Shown in pieces: positions 1-9,028 of a stretch of DNA of 64,000 nt. This stretch comes from Chloracidobacterium thermophilum B (GTDB lineage: Bacteria; Acidobacteriota; Blastocatellia; Chloracidobacteriales; Chloracidobacteriaceae): the NCBI RefSeq assembly GCF_000226295.1, contig NC_016025.1, forward strand, positions 124,001 to 188,000. The letters run 5' to 3'. The first letter of the stretch is position 1; each line of letters starts with the position of its first letter. A model generated the notes under the pieces. It did not search any database. It saw nothing but the letters and a program-made list of their open reading frames with translations, and was not told the DNA's origin. A program made the position numbers and the translations under genes.

Positions 1-956
1 CGTTTGACGTTCCACGCATGGAAGAACTCATGCGCCGTCACTACCAGCCAGTTCTTCGTCTGGGGCTGGTCGAGCAGGTCTTCCGGCGCGTAGTTGATAA
101 GGGTTCCGTTGGCGTGTTCGAGGCCTTCCAGCCGCTCGTCGTCTTCGTCGGCGAAGGGCAGGTACTGGAACATGTACTGCTCGAAGGGCAGGCCGCCCAT
201 CAGGTCGGCGTAGGTTTCAATGATGGTTGTCACAGCCTTCTGCAACCCGGCCGGGTCTTTGGGCGGGCGCGTCGTGACAATGGCAATGGGTTTGTTCCGT
301 ACCGAAATGTCCAGGCGCGTCAACCTGCCAACCGCAATTGGGGCGTCAATGAGTGCGTCATAGCTTTCAGCCGTGTAACTCTGGTCAGCGCGGCGGGGTA
401 GCGGCAGAGCCGCCTGCCAGCCCTGGGGAAGGTGGAAGGTAAGCGTTGCGGGCCAGTGTCGTCCATCCGGGACGTAGAGCAACGTTGCCGCGCCGGCAAG
501 CTGCCCGTAATCCGGGCCAAGCCAGTTGGAATCCACGCTCTGGCGGTCGCACAGCAGTCCATACCGCAGGATGACCGTGGACTGTCCGGCACATCGGACG
601 CGCCAGGTCTGTTTGTCCCGTCGCCGCAGCAGCAGCGGTTGCCCATCAGGGCCCTGGGCCGTCAACTCGAAGAGATGTTTGGCGTGGTTGAGAATTTCGT
701 AGGAACCCGGCGTCCAGGCCGGAAGGGCGACATCCAGGGTTTCGCGCCCGTCAAGGTTGTGAATCGTCATTTCGATGCGCGCTTCGTCGTCGCCGGGCGC
801 GCTGATGGTGATGCGGTAGTCCACCGTCGGCTGCGCCACGGCCAGCAGCGGCGTCCAGCCGAGCAGAAAAAACCAGAGCAGAAGCTGCGACGGAAAACCT
901 GCCGGTCGAAGGGGTAATGACCGGACACGAAACGTACGAACGGAAAAAGGCATCAT
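1..956 (-). CDS. M61-family (glycyl aminopeptidase-like) peptidase, 5' part only
   Basis: The reading frame opens at about 956 (alternative ATG at 953) and runs off the left edge, giving about 318 residues. The N-terminus has a basic stretch and then a hydrophobic segment ending near LLAVAQ, which reads as a signal peptide, so export is likely. A beta-rich N-terminal region follows (WTPGSYEILNHAKHLFEL). The last visible residues contain TAHEFFHAWN, the HExxH zinc-protease motif in the form used by peptidase family M61. M61 enzymes normally continue with a helical catalytic domain and a C-terminal PDZ domain, which lie outside the window. Family assignment is good; the substrate is unknown. 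It is divergently oriented from the ATPase gene at 1138. Confidence 0.75.
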   Translation of the reverse strand, partial: MMPFSVRTFRVRSLPLRPAGFPSQLLLWFFLLGWTPLLAVAQPTVDYRITISAPGDDEARIEMTIHNLDGRETLDVALPAWTPGSYEILNHAKHLFELTAQGPDGQPLLLRRRDKQTWRVRCAGQSTVILRYGLLCDRQSVDSNWLGPDYGQLAGAATLLYVPDGRHWPATLTFHLPQGWQAALPLPRRADQSYTAESYDALIDAPIAVGRLTRLDISVRNKPIAIVTTRPPKDPAGLQKAVTTIIETYADLMGGLPFEQYMFQYLPFADEDDERLEGLEHANGTLINYAPEDLLDQPQTKNWLVVTAHEFFHAWNVK

Positions 957-1137
957 TGGCAGACCTGATGTGAACAGAATGACCGGCGCGACGGATGCCT
1001 GATGACACCGGGATTGTCAAGCTGCCAATGGCCTACAGTCGTTGGTGGACGTTGCCCAAGCGGCTGTGAAAAACTGCGTTTCCCCAGTCCTGCCGGGGTC
1101 ACTGCCCAGTGCCGCGAGAAAGTTCTTCGAGGAACGC

Positions 1138-1947
1138 ATGCTCACCGAACGCGCCATCGAGAAGTACATCCTTGAAAAAGAGCCTTACTACCTGCCGGTC
1201 GGCAACGAGATCGAACTGTTTACGGCTGCCTATCAGGCCAAGCTGCCCGTCATGCTGAAGGGCCCGACCGGGTGCGGCAAAACCCGGTTTGTCGAGCACA
1301 TGGCCTGGCGGTTCAAACGTCCGCTGGTGACGGTGGCCTGTCATGAAGACCTGTCCGCGACCGATCTGGTGGGCCGTTATCTGCTGGAGGGGGAAGAAAC
1401 CGTCTGGCACGACGGCCCCCTGACGCTGGCCGTCAAGCATGGTGCCATGTGCTACCTGGATGAAGTCGTCGAAGCCCGCAAGGACACGCTGGTGCTCATT
1501 CACCCGCTCACCGATGACCGGCGTATCCTTCCGGTTGAAAAACGCCGCGTCGTCCTTGAAGCCCCGGATGAGTTTCAGTTCGTCATTTCCTACAATCCGG
1601 GCTACCAGAGTGTGCTCAAGGACCTGAAACAATCCACCCGGCAGCGTTTCGTCGCCATCGAGTTTGACTACCCGCCGTTTGACATTGAAGTGGCGATTGT
1701 GGCGCACGAGGGGCAGGTGGATGAATCCACGGCGCGCGATCTGGTGACGATTGGGCAGAAAGTGCGCAACCTGCGCGGGCATGGCCTTGAAGAAGGCGTG
1801 TCCACACGCCTGCTCGTCTATGCCGCACAACTCATCCGGGGCGGTATTTCGCCCGTCAGTGCCTGCACCGTAGCCATCGTCAACCCCATTACGGATGACC
1901 GCGACCTTCAGCGGAGCATCCAGGAAATCGTCACCACCGTCATTTAG
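1138..1947 (+). CDS. MoxR/CbbQ-NorQ-type AAA+ ATPase
   Basis: The protein has 269 residues. The start at 1138 ([11 protein letters not shown]) is preferred over an upstream GTG-type start because GAGGAA lies just before it. Walker A is GPTGCGKT at residues 42-49, Walker B is AMCYLDEV, and the arginine-rich sensor region [14 protein letters not shown] follows. Length and motifs fit the CbbQ/NirQ/NorQ/GvpN branch of MoxR ATPases. These act with a VWA-domain partner (CbbO/NorD type) to remodel or activate metalloenzymes such as Rubisco or NO reductase. No VWA partner is visible next to it, so the client is unknown. About 190 bp without a gene follow before the aldehyde dehydrogenase start. Confidence 0.8.
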   Translation: MLTERAIEKYILEKEPYYLPVGNEIELFTAAYQAKLPVMLKGPTGCGKTRFVEHMAWRFKRPLVTVACHEDLSATDLVGRYLLEGEETVWHDGPLTLAVKHGAMCYLDEVVEARKDTLVLIHPLTDDRRILPVEKRRVVLEAPDEFQFVISYNPGYQSVLKDLKQSTRQRFVAIEFDYPPFDIEVAIVAHEGQVDESTARDLVTIGQKVRNLRGHGLEEGVSTRLLVYAAQLIRGGISPVSACTVAIVNPITDDRDLQRSIQEIVTTVI

Positions 1948-2140
1948 CCCTTGTTCCTGCACCATAAGGTAAGCCGGCTGACATGACGCGCTGCGTTCTT
2001 GCGACGCTGTGCGTCATGTTGCGTCAGCGGAATGCACTCAAAAGGTTTTGCATTTTTCCCCGGAAAGTGTAAGTTTACTCACCCTGTCGGGTCCCAGCCT
2101 TCAAACTTTCCCCCACGCTTACGATCAAGGAGTTTCGCGT

Positions 2141-3640
2141 ATGAGTGCACCGACTACCGCGACGTACGAAGTTGCGCCTGAAGTCAAATCCTTTGTCGAG
2201 AAAACGCATCACCTGCTGATTGACGGTCAGTGGGTTGAGGCCAAACGCGGTCAAGTGTTCAAAGTCTATAACCCGGCGAACGGAGAAGTGATTGCCCATG
2301 TCGCCGAAGGCAATGCCGAGGACATTGATCTGGCCGTCAAAGCAGCGCGGCGCGCCTTTGAGGAAGGCCCGTGGCGCAAAATGACACCCTCCGAGCGGGG
2401 ACGGCTCATCTGGAAGCTGGCCGACCTGGTTGAGCAGCATCTGGAAGAGTTTGCCCAGCTCGAAACGCTTGACAATGGAAAGCCCCTGACGGTGTCGCGG
2501 GCAGCGGATGTGCCGCTGGCCGTGGATTTGTTCCGCTACATGGCCGGTTGGGCCACCAAGATCGAAGGCGAGACGATTCCGCTCTCTGTGCCGGGCGGCA
2601 ACTATCTGGCCTACACGCTGCGGGAGCCGGTGGGGGTTGTCGGGCAGATCATTCCGTGGAACTTCCCGCTGCTGATGGCGGCCTGGAAACTTGGCCCGGC
2701 GCTGGCGGCGGGCTGTACAGTGGTGCTCAAGCCGGCCGAGGAAACGCCGCTTTCAGCGCTGCGGCTGGGTGAACTCATCCTGGAAGCCGGCTTCCCGCCG
2801 GGCGTGGTCAACATTGTGCCGGGGTACGGCGAAACGGCCGGGGCGGCGCTAGCCGCGCATCCCGACGTGGACAAGGTGGCTTTTACGGGTTCGACAGAAG
2901 TCGGCAAGCTCATCGTGCAGGCGGCAGCCGGCAACCTCAAGAAGGTCACGCTCGAACTCGGCGGCAAGTCACCCAACATCGTCTTCAAGGATGCCGACCT
3001 GTCGGTTGCCATTGAAGGCGCAGCCAACGCCATCTTCTTCAACCACGGTCAGTGCTGTGTGGCCGGTTCGCGGCTTTTCGTCGAGGAAGACATCTTTGAC
3101 GATGTCGTGTCCGGCGTCAGTGAAATTGCCAAGCGGATTCGCGTCGGCGAGGGCTTCGATCCGGCAACCCAGATGGGGCCGCTTGTGTCCGAGACGCAGC
3201 TCCGGCGGGTGACGGGCTATCTCGAATCCGGTGAAAAGGATGGCGCCAAAGCCGTCGCCGGCGGACATCGCATCGGCGACAAGGGGTACTTCGTCGCGCC
3301 TACCGTGCTCACCGACGTGCGGGACGATATGAAGGTCGTGCAGGAAGAAATCTTCGGTCCCGTTGTGGCGGCGATGAAGTTTTCGGACATTCGGGAAGTC
3401 AGTGCCCGCGCCAACAACACGGTCTATGGGCTTGGGGCCGGCATCTGGACGCGCGACATCAGCAAGGCCCACGCTCTGGCAGCCGAAATCAAGGCCGGCA
3501 CGGTGTGGATCAACTGCTACAACGTTTTTGATGCTGCGCTGCCCTTCGGCGGTTACAAGCAGTCGGGTTGGGGGCGTGAAATGGGCCACGCTGTGCTCAA
3601 CGCCTACACCGAAACGAAATCGGTCTGCATCAAGCTCTGA
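2141..3640 (+). CDS. NAD(P)-dependent aldehyde dehydrogenase
   Basis: The protein has 499 residues, the usual length for the ALDH superfamily. The start at 2141 is chosen for the AAGGAG site upstream; a longer in-frame extension to 2009 looks non-coding. Visible hallmarks are the coenzyme-binding [14 protein letters not shown], the general-base glutamate in [10 protein letters not shown], and the catalytic cysteine in [11 protein letters not shown]. The C-terminal [14 protein letters not shown] is also typical. It resembles the class 1/2 and betaine-aldehyde type branch, oxidising an aldehyde to the acid with NAD(P) in the cytosol, but the substrate cannot be read from sequence. A stem-loop follows the stop, suggesting a single-gene unit. 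Confidence 0.9.
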   Translation: MSAPTTATYEVAPEVKSFVEKTHHLLIDGQWVEAKRGQVFKVYNPANGEVIAHVAEGNAEDIDLAVKAARRAFEEGPWRKMTPSERGRLIWKLADLVEQHLEEFAQLETLDNGKPLTVSRAADVPLAVDLFRYMAGWATKIEGETIPLSVPGGNYLAYTLREPVGVVGQIIPWNFPLLMAAWKLGPALAAGCTVVLKPAEETPLSALRLGELILEAGFPPGVVNIVPGYGETAGAALAAHPDVDKVAFTGSTEVGKLIVQAAAGNLKKVTLELGGKSPNIVFKDADLSVAIEGAANAIFFNHGQCCVAGSRLFVEEDIFDDVVSGVSEIAKRIRVGEGFDPATQMGPLVSETQLRRVTGYLESGEKDGAKAVAGGHRIGDKGYFVAPTVLTDVRDDMKVVQEEIFGPVVAAMKFSDIREVSARANNTVYGLGAGIWTRDISKAHALAAEIKAGTVWINCYNVFDAALPFGGYKQSGWGREMGHAVLNAYTETKSVCIKL

Positions 3641-3673
3641 CCAGCGGCGGTCATCGGTTGGCAGATGACTGAC

Positions 3674-3700
3674 GGGGCAGGTGGGCTTACCGCCTGCCCC
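3674..3700 (+). terminator. Stem-loop, probable terminator after the aldehyde dehydrogenase gene
   Basis: An 11-bp stem (GGGGCAGGTGG with CCGCCTGCCCC, one G-T pair) closes a 5-base loop, 34 bp after the aldehyde dehydrogenase stop and 46 bp before the next start. There is no T-run after it, so intrinsic termination is plausible but not certain. Confidence 0.5.
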
Positions 3701-3745
3701 AATCTCCAGAGGCTGTTCCTTTCCTGTTCGTGAAAGTCACGGGTT

Positions 3746-4609
3746 ATGTTTGAAACCACATTGCTTGCTGGGAAAAACATTCTCATCACCGGCGGCGGCA
3801 CGGGGCTGGGGCGCGTCATGGCGCTGCGTTTTGCCGAACTGGGGGCCCGGGTTGCCGTGCTGGGAAGACGGCCTGAACCGCTGGCCGAAGTCGTGCAACA
3901 GATTGAAGCCCAAGGTCGAGAAGCTATGGCAGTTTGCGCTGATGTTCGGGATGCTGCCCGTGTCAGTAGCGCTGTGGATGAGATCGTTGCACGCTTTGGC
4001 ACGCTCGATGTGCTGGTCAACAATGCCGCCGGGAACTTTCTGGCGCTGACCGAGACCTTGTCGCCCAATGCCTTCAACGCCGTGGTGGGGATTGTGCTCA
4101 ACGGCACGTTTCACTGCACGTCGGCGGTAGGGAAGCACATGATTGCCCAGGGGAAGGGAGGCTGCATTCTCAACATCGTGGCCACCTACGCCTGGACCGG
4201 TGCGGCTTACGTTGTGCCCTCGGTGTGCGCCAAGGCCGGTGTCCTGGCAATGACGCGCTCACTGGCAGTGGAATGGGGGCGCTATCGGATTCGGCTCAAT
4301 GCCATTGCACCGGGGCCATTTCCGACCGAGGGGGCCTGGTCGCGGTTGATGCTGCCGGGGATGGAAGAGGAAGGGAAACGCCGCAACCCAACGGGTCGCT
4401 TCGGCGAGCCGCCCGAACTGGCCAACTTGGCAGCCTATCTCATCAGCGATGCCGCCAGCTACATCAACGGGGAATGTGTCACCATAGACGGCGGCGAATG
4501 GCTGATGGGGCAGTCGTTCAATACCCTGACGATGCTGCCACGCGACCAATTCCAGGCGCTGGCCGAGGCGCTTCGCCCCAGGAAATCTGATGCTTCTCCC
4601 GCCGGATGA
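3746..4609 (+). CDS. SDR oxidoreductase resembling 2,4-dienoyl-CoA reductase
   Basis: The protein has 287 residues and an N-terminal Rossmann motif ITGGGTGLGR, then LVNNAAGN and the conserved SLAVEWGRYRIRLNAIAPGPFPTEG. The position of the usual SDR catalytic Tyr reads PSVCAKAGV, so YxxxK is absent while the lysine is kept. This is expected for the peroxisomal/bacterial 2,4-dienoyl-CoA reductase branch, which replaces the canonical Tyr. The likely role is NADPH-dependent reduction of 2,4-dienoyl-CoA in unsaturated fatty-acid beta-oxidation, in keeping with the enoyl-CoA hydratase at 6095. Substrate assignment is by family resemblance only. Confidence 0.75.
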   Translation: MFETTLLAGKNILITGGGTGLGRVMALRFAELGARVAVLGRRPEPLAEVVQQIEAQGREAMAVCADVRDAARVSSAVDEIVARFGTLDVLVNNAAGNFLALTETLSPNAFNAVVGIVLNGTFHCTSAVGKHMIAQGKGGCILNIVATYAWTGAAYVVPSVCAKAGVLAMTRSLAVEWGRYRIRLNAIAPGPFPTEGAWSRLMLPGMEEEGKRRNPTGRFGEPPELANLAAYLISDAASYINGECVTIDGGEWLMGQSFNTLTMLPRDQFQALAEALRPRKSDASPAG

Positions 4610-4649
4610 CGACTGGCTGAATCCGTCGCCCTCTGGCCGAACCCTGACC

Positions 4650-5442
4650 TCAGCCGGGAATACACTTGACGGCGATTCGTCCCGTGAAATCAATCCGGTT
4701 GAGCAGCAGGTGGAAGCCATGTTCTGCCAGGTACTCATCTATGGCCTTTCTGTGGCCTTGCCAGTACCCGTAGTCATCAACAATCAGGAAACCGCCTGTG
4801 GACAGCCTGGGAAAAGGTGGGTCAGTTCGTGTCTGGTGGACTCGTACCAGTCGGTGTCGAGTCTCAGCAGCGAAATCCGGTCTGGCGCTGAACCGGGAAG
4901 TGTCTCTTCGACTTTGCCCTTGATGAATTTGACCCGGCTCATGTCATAGCCGGTGCTGGCCATGTTCTGGCGAACCTCTTCGAGTGGGGCATAGCACCAG
5001 GAAGAACTGTCGTCACCTCTTTTCGTGGCCTCAAACTCGACCAAGGCGGGTTGACCGGCATAGTCCACGTCGGTGGTATCCGGTTTCGTCATGCCCTCAT
5101 ACGTGTCGAAGAGATAGAGGTTCGTCTTGTCTTGGCTGAGACGCCGGAGCGTATGTGCAACGGCCATCATGCTGCCCCCCGCCAGACGCCACACTCGACA
5201 ATATCGCCGGGGATATTGGCTTGGACGATGTATCTGACCGCCTGAATCAACGCGAAGATGCGCTCGATGCTGGTCATGGTGTAAGGCTGGACGGTCTGGA
5301 TGATGTCAATCGCTTCGGGGTCAAAATCCGGTGGGAAAACAGGTTTGACTTCGGCCGGACCGGCGGCCTCGGGAGGGGCGCTTCGGTAGCGCACAATGTC
5401 AAACCCTGTTCGTCGGATAAGCTGGCGGACAATGCGTTTCAT
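4650..5442 (-). pseudogene. TylF/macrocin-O-methyltransferase-like gene with two frameshifts
   Basis: Read on the minus strand, the gene starts at 5442 (MKRIVRQLIRRTGFDIVRYR) and stays in frame to IPGDIVECGVWRG near 5180. One base is then missing in a G-run, and the frame continues as GGSMMAVAHTLRRL, LYLFDTYEGM and LLRLDTDWYESTRHEL. A second missing base (a C in a C-run near 4805) shifts the ending into LSTGGFLIVDDYGYWQG...GRIAVK, with the natural stop at 4650. Reassembled, it is a full-length TylF-family SAM-dependent methyltransferase of about 260 residues. Both lesions are homopolymer shortenings, so sequencing error is a serious alternative to true decay. Confidence 0.7.
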
Positions 5443-5485
5443 CCCGGATGTTGCTCCTGAAGTGGTGGTCTGCTGGATGCCCTGA

Positions 5486-5977
5486 TTATGGGTGAAGCGT
5501 CTGGCCGGTTGCCGTGTTGTCTCTGCCTGCCGCTTGAAACCGGTCAGCAGCCGGGTCGGCAAAGAGCCATCTGACGGCTGAAGCCCAGTCCTGCCCGTCC
5601 CAGTCCTGCCCGTCAACGTCAGTGCCATCGGTACGCAGTACCAGAAAGACCGTCCGCGTGCCATGCAGACGGACGGCGGTATGGGCACCCAGGGGAAAAA
5701 TGGATTCGGTCAGCGTTGCCTGCCGGCATTGACCGTCAAGCCAGACGACAGCCGGGTGGACGTACAACAGCGGTTCGCGGGCCGGATGCCAGTTGATCTG
5801 AAAGGCAAGCTGGGGAAAGTCCGGTTCGGTCACGAGGATGTCGCATTCCGAGGTTGTGCCGACCGAAATCCAAAGTCGGCTGTCCTCGAAGATGACAGTG
5901 GTACGCGACAGGAACTGTCCGGCGTCGAGCAGGACGACAGTCAGCCGGCGTGGCTGGCAAGGCAAGGTTGGTGACAT
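5486..5977 (-). CDS. Hypothetical protein, possible FHA-like beta-sandwich
   Basis: The protein has 163 residues and no confident family. The middle (about residues 30-115) has the alternating hydrophobic pattern of a forkhead-associated type fold: ISVGTTSECDILV, then LLYVHPAVVWLDG and a short loop FPLGAHTAVRLHG. The phosphopeptide-binding Arg/Ser/His set of true FHA domains is not clearly present, so binding function is doubtful. The C-terminal part contains DGQDWDGQDW, produced by a 15-bp tandem duplication at 5586-5615. It lies just upstream of, and co-directional with, the frameshifted methyltransferase. Confidence 0.5.
   Translation of the reverse strand: MSPTLPCQPRRLTVVLLDAGQFLSRTTVIFEDSRLWISVGTTSECDILVTEPDFPQLAFQINWHPAREPLLYVHPAVVWLDGQCRQATLTESIFPLGAHTAVRLHGTRTVFLVLRTDGTDVDGQDWDGQDWASAVRWLFADPAADRFQAAGRDNTATGQTLHP
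5586..5615. repeat. 15-bp tandem duplication inside the FHA-like gene
   Basis: Two adjacent copies of CAGTCCTGCCCGTCC, the second differing at its last base, give DGQDW twice in the minus-strand protein. The unit is a multiple of three and keeps the frame. Confidence 0.8.
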
Positions 5978-6094
5978 TTCCCTGAGAACCCACTGGGGTT
6001 GTAAGGCGCATGGGATGCGCCTTTGGTTGTGTTTTTATAGTCGGTTGGGCTATGTAGGCCAAACGCAACTTTCATAACCAAGGGAGACTCAGGC

Positions 6095-6886
6095 ATGGCC
6101 TACGAAACCATCCTCGTGGAGACGCAGAACGCCATTGCGCGGGTGACGCTCAACCGTCCGGACACACTCAACGCCATGAACCAGACCATGATCGGTGAGC
6201 TGACCGAGGTGTTTACCGGGCTTGCCGGGCAAACGGATGTCCGGGCTGTGGTGGTGACAGGCGCTGGCCGGGCCTTTTCATCGGGTGGCGACATCCGTGG
6301 CATGCTGGCGGCAGCCCCGGAAACGGCTGCGGAAGCTGTCACCGCCATGATTGAGCGCGTCAACGGCATGGTGCTGGCTTTGTACAACCTGCCGCAGCCG
6401 GTGATTGCCGCCATCAACGGCCCGGCGCATGGGTTGGGCATGAGCCTGACGCTGGCCGCCGACTACCGGATTGCCGCCATGAGCGCCAGCTTTTCCCAGG
6501 CGTTCATCAGGATTGGACTTGTTCCCGACGGTGGTGGGACGTTTCTCCTGCCGCGCATTGTCGGTTGGGCCTGCGCCACGGATTTGATGTTGACCGGGCG
6601 GACGGTTCCGGCCGGAGAGGCCAAAACCATCGGTTTGGTACATCAGACGGTCGCTGATGCCGAGTTTGCCAACACGGTTCAGTTATGCGCCCAACAGTTT
6701 GCTGCTGCTCCGACCCAGGCCATCGCCCGGACAAAAGCCCTCCTGCGTAGCAGCAAGAATGCTGACTTTGCCACGCAGTTGAACCATGAACGCGACCACC
6801 AGGCGGCCTGCGCGACAACACACGATTTCCGGGAAGGCGTCACCGCGTTTATCGAAAAACGACCGCCGGTGTTTACCGGGCGCTGA
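6095..6886 (+). CDS. Enoyl-CoA hydratase/isomerase (PaaG-like)
   Basis: The protein has 263 residues, a standard length for the crotonase superfamily. The start at 6095 follows a GGGAG site. Oxyanion-hole segments are visible as AGRAFSSGGDIRGM and GPAHGLGMSLTLAADYRIA. The acid/base region reads AFIRIGLVPDGGGTFLLPRIVG; the Asp in VPDGGG is characteristic of PaaG-type delta-isomerases rather than classical hydratases with two catalytic Glu residues. It probably acts on unsaturated acyl-CoA thioesters in beta-oxidation or aromatic-acid degradation. It stands apart from the next gene by only 14 bp and may be cotranscribed with it. Confidence 0.8.
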   Translation: MAYETILVETQNAIARVTLNRPDTLNAMNQTMIGELTEVFTGLAGQTDVRAVVVTGAGRAFSSGGDIRGMLAAAPETAAEAVTAMIERVNGMVLALYNLPQPVIAAINGPAHGLGMSLTLAADYRIAAMSASFSQAFIRIGLVPDGGGTFLLPRIVGWACATDLMLTGRTVPAGEAKTIGLVHQTVADAEFANTVQLCAQQFAAAPTQAIARTKALLRSSKNADFATQLNHERDHQAACATTHDFREGVTAFIEKRPPVFTGR

Positions 6887-6900
6887 AGCCTGGAACGCAT

Positions 6901-7515
6901 GTGAACATGGCTGCCACGCCGCTGCGAAACGGCAATCCGACCGTGACGCTCCATGAGCGTGCTGAAGCGAACCTGCGCTTCATCCGTGACACCATGGAGC
7001 GGGCTACGCTGTTTACGGCTGTGCCCGGCTGGGGCATGGTGGCCGTCGGGTTGACGGCTGGTGTGGCCGTAGTTCTGGCGGCGCTTCAACCGACGCTCTG
7101 GCGCTGGCTGCTGGTGTGGATTGGGGAAGCCGTCCTGGCGCTGACCATTGGCGCAACGACGATGTGGCGCAAGGCGCGTCGGCAGGATCACTCGCTGGCT
7201 TCGGCGGCGGCGCGCCGCTTTTTCTTTGCTTTTGTCCCGCCACTGGTGGTGGGCAGCCTGCTCTCAGTGGTGCTGGTCAGGCACGGCGCGTATGACCTGC
7301 TGCCCGGCACGTGGCTGCTGCTCTATGGCACCGGCGTCACGGCAGCCGGGGCTTTTTCTGTCCGTGTCGTGCCGTTGCTGGGCCTGGCGTTTTTGCTTCT
7401 GGGAAGCGTCACGCTGTTTCTCCCGTTGCCCCTGACGCACTGGGCGATGGCCTTTGGGTTTGGTGCACTCCACGTCGGCTTCGGACTTGTCATTGCGCGA
7501 AAGTATGGCGGCTAA
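6901..7515 (+). CDS. Multi-pass membrane protein of unknown function, paired with a winged-helix regulator
   Basis: About 204 residues from a GTG start at 6901 (ATG alternative at 6907). After a soluble N-terminus of about 40 residues (ERAEANLRFIRDTMERA), four or more hydrophobic segments can be seen: GWGMVAVGLTAGVAVVLAAL, WLLVWIGEAVLALTIGA, FFFAFVPPLVVGSLLSVVLV and the C-terminal leucine-rich stretches. It overlaps the following DNA-binding protein gene by 11 bp, so the two are translationally linked. I do not recognise a named family. The pairing suggests a membrane protein regulated by, or signalling to, the adjacent regulator. Confidence 0.6.
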   Translation: MNMAATPLRNGNPTVTLHERAEANLRFIRDTMERATLFTAVPGWGMVAVGLTAGVAVVLAALQPTLWRWLLVWIGEAVLALTIGATTMWRKARRQDHSLASAAARRFFFAFVPPLVVGSLLSVVLVRHGAYDLLPGTWLLLYGTGVTAAGAFSVRVVPLLGLAFLLLGSVTLFLPLPLTHWAMAFGFGALHVGFGLVIARKYGG

Positions 7516-7891
7516 ACGGAAAGCCAACAAACCAGAACCTCTGCCCGCCCCGCCAAAAGCCGTCGTCTCGGCGGCCAAGGTGGTTTGCGAGGGCGTGGAC
7601 AAGCTCATTCACGAACCCCTGCGGCTGGGTATCCTGTGCGCGCTGGCCGGAGTCGAATACCTGTCCTTTACGGAGCTGCGGCGACTGCTCTCCACGACGG
7701 ACGGCAATCTGAGCGTCCACCTGCGGCGGCTGGAAGAAGCTGGCTATCTGCACTGTGAAAAGGGCTTTCGGGGACGGATGCCCCACACGAGGTATCGGCT
7801 GACGGCCACTGGCCGCGCGGCGCTGGAAGACTACGTCAGCCACATGGAAGCCATCCTGCGGCATGCCCACCGGGTCGTTCGGCCCAGATAA
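7505..7891 (+). CDS. Winged-helix transcriptional regulator
   Basis: The protein has 128 residues and starts at 7505, inside the preceding membrane-protein gene. Residues 30-110 read as a winged helix of the MarR/ArsR/PadR-like kind: LIHEPLRLGILCALAGVEYLSFTELRRLL, then the recognition helix TDGNLSVHLRRLEEAGYLHCEKGF and the wing MPHTRYRLTATGRAALEDYV. The motif LSVHLRRLEEAGY matches DNA-binding domains that stack on a dimer. No sensor domain is present. It is most likely an autoregulator of the two-gene unit beginning at 6901. Its 3' end converges on galT, leaving 11 bp between stop codons. Confidence 0.75.
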   Translation: MAAKRKANKPEPLPAPPKAVVSAAKVVCEGVDKLIHEPLRLGILCALAGVEYLSFTELRRLLSTTDGNLSVHLRRLEEAGYLHCEKGFRGRMPHTRYRLTATGRAALEDYVSHMEAILRHAHRVVRPR

Positions 7892-7902
7892 ACGGTCTCC
7901 AC

Positions 7903-8880
7903 TTACCTCTCCAGACAGCAGGCGCGCAGCCGTGGCGCAGTTTCTTCGGGAATGGTGTCGTTGATGAAGGCCCCGGCACCACTTTCACTCCCGGCCAGAT
8001 ACTTGAGCTTGGCGGCCGTCCGGTGCGGCGGCAGAAACTCGATGTAAAAGCGGACGTAGGGATAGTCCTGCCCGTCGGTCGGCCGCTGGTGGAGCGCCAT
8101 GATGTACGGCAGGGAAAACCCAAAGAGCCGGTCATAGCCAACGAGCAGGGCCTTGAGGATTTCTGCCAGAAGCTGACGTTCGTGCGCATTGAAGTCCACA
8201 ATGGCTGTGACCTGCCGTTTGGGCACAACCAGCGTTTCATACGGATAGCGCGCAAAAAAGGGAACAAACACGACGAACGCTTCATTTTCGCAGACGATGC
8301 GCCGCCCATCGTCCTGCTCTGCCACCAGGATGTCGCCCAGCAGGTCGCGCCCGGTGCGCGCCCAGTGCTGCCGGGACTGCGCCAGTTGGCGGGCAACACG
8401 CGGCGGGATGAACGGATAGGCGTAAATCTGCCCGTGCGGATGGTGGAGCGTGACGCCGATGGCTTCGCCCTTGTTTTCAAAGATATAGACGTAAGCCACC
8501 TCTTCCCGCGCGCCGAGTTCGGCAAAGCGGTCACACCAGACGAGAATGAGCCGCCGGATGCGCTCGACGCTTTCTTCGGCCAGCGTCGTCGTGTGGCGGT
8601 CGGTATAGACCACAACCTCGCAGACGCCCTGCGCCGGCCGTACCGGATAGAGCGCGCTGCCTTCAACGGCTGGCAGTGGTGGTACAGCCTGCAGGCTCGG
8701 AAAGCGGTTCTCGAAAACCACGATGTCGAAGGCCGGAGCCGGAATTTCGGTTTCAAAAGCGCCCGGTTGGGTCGGGCACAGCGGACAGTAGTTTGCCGGC
8801 GGCAGAAACGTGCGCTCCTGCCGGTGCGTGGCGGTAATGGTCCACTCACCCAGCAGAGGGTTCCAGCGAAGCTCCGACAT
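7903..8880 (-). CDS. galT: Galactose-1-phosphate uridylyltransferase
   Basis: The protein has 325 residues. It begins MSELRWNPLLGEWTITATHRQERTF, typical of bacterial GalT. A zinc-binding CPLCP lies near residue 33, and the catalytic HPHGQIYAYPFIP motif carries the nucleophilic histidine. The C-terminal half contains LVVPKRQVTAIVDF and FSLPYIMALHQRP. The enzyme moves UMP between UDP-glucose and galactose-1-phosphate in the Leloir pathway. It is the last gene of a minus-strand unit beginning with a sodium:solute symporter at 11035, which suggests galactose or a related hexose is imported and processed together. No galK or galE is seen nearby. Confidence 0.9.
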   Translation of the reverse strand: MSELRWNPLLGEWTITATHRQERTFLPPANYCPLCPTQPGAFETEIPAPAFDIVVFENRFPSLQAVPPLPAVEGSALYPVRPAQGVCEVVVYTDRHTTTLAEESVERIRRLILVWCDRFAELGAREEVAYVYIFENKGEAIGVTLHHPHGQIYAYPFIPPRVARQLAQSRQHWARTGRDLLGDILVAEQDDGRRIVCENEAFVVFVPFFARYPYETLVVPKRQVTAIVDFNAHERQLLAEILKALLVGYDRLFGFSLPYIMALHQRPTDGQDYPYVRFYIEFLPPHRTAAKLKYLAGSESGAGAFINDTIPEETAPRLRACCLER

Positions 8881-9028
8881 TGGGTGTCATTTCGTCTGGC
8901 CGCCGCGCGGCATCCGCCGTTTCGGTCGGCTGCGCAAAGGTATAGAAGATGAGCCGCCGGCCATCAGGCTTGATGATGACCTGCCGCGTCATGGTGGGTT
9001 CCGGTGGTATGGTGGAAGTCTCGGTCAT
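8846..9028 (-). CDS. Small protein (60 aa) between the symporter and galT
   Basis: It starts with an ATGA overlap on the upstream gene at 9028 and ends 35 bp inside galT, so all three are translationally coupled. The sequence has a Pro/Thr-rich N-terminus, a short patterned core RQVIIKPDGRRLIFYTFAQP, and a low-complexity tail. I recognise no family. The core looks like a short beta hairpin. The evidence for a real gene is the tight packing on both sides rather than any motif. Confidence 0.5.
   Translation of the reverse strand: MTETSTIPPEPTMTRQVIIKPDGRRLIFYTFAQPTETADAARRPDEMTPNVGASLEPSAG

Noticed and set aside
18-917. Plus-strand frames at the left end
   Set aside because: The minus strand encodes an M61 peptidase with an HEFFH motif; the plus frames are its shadows.
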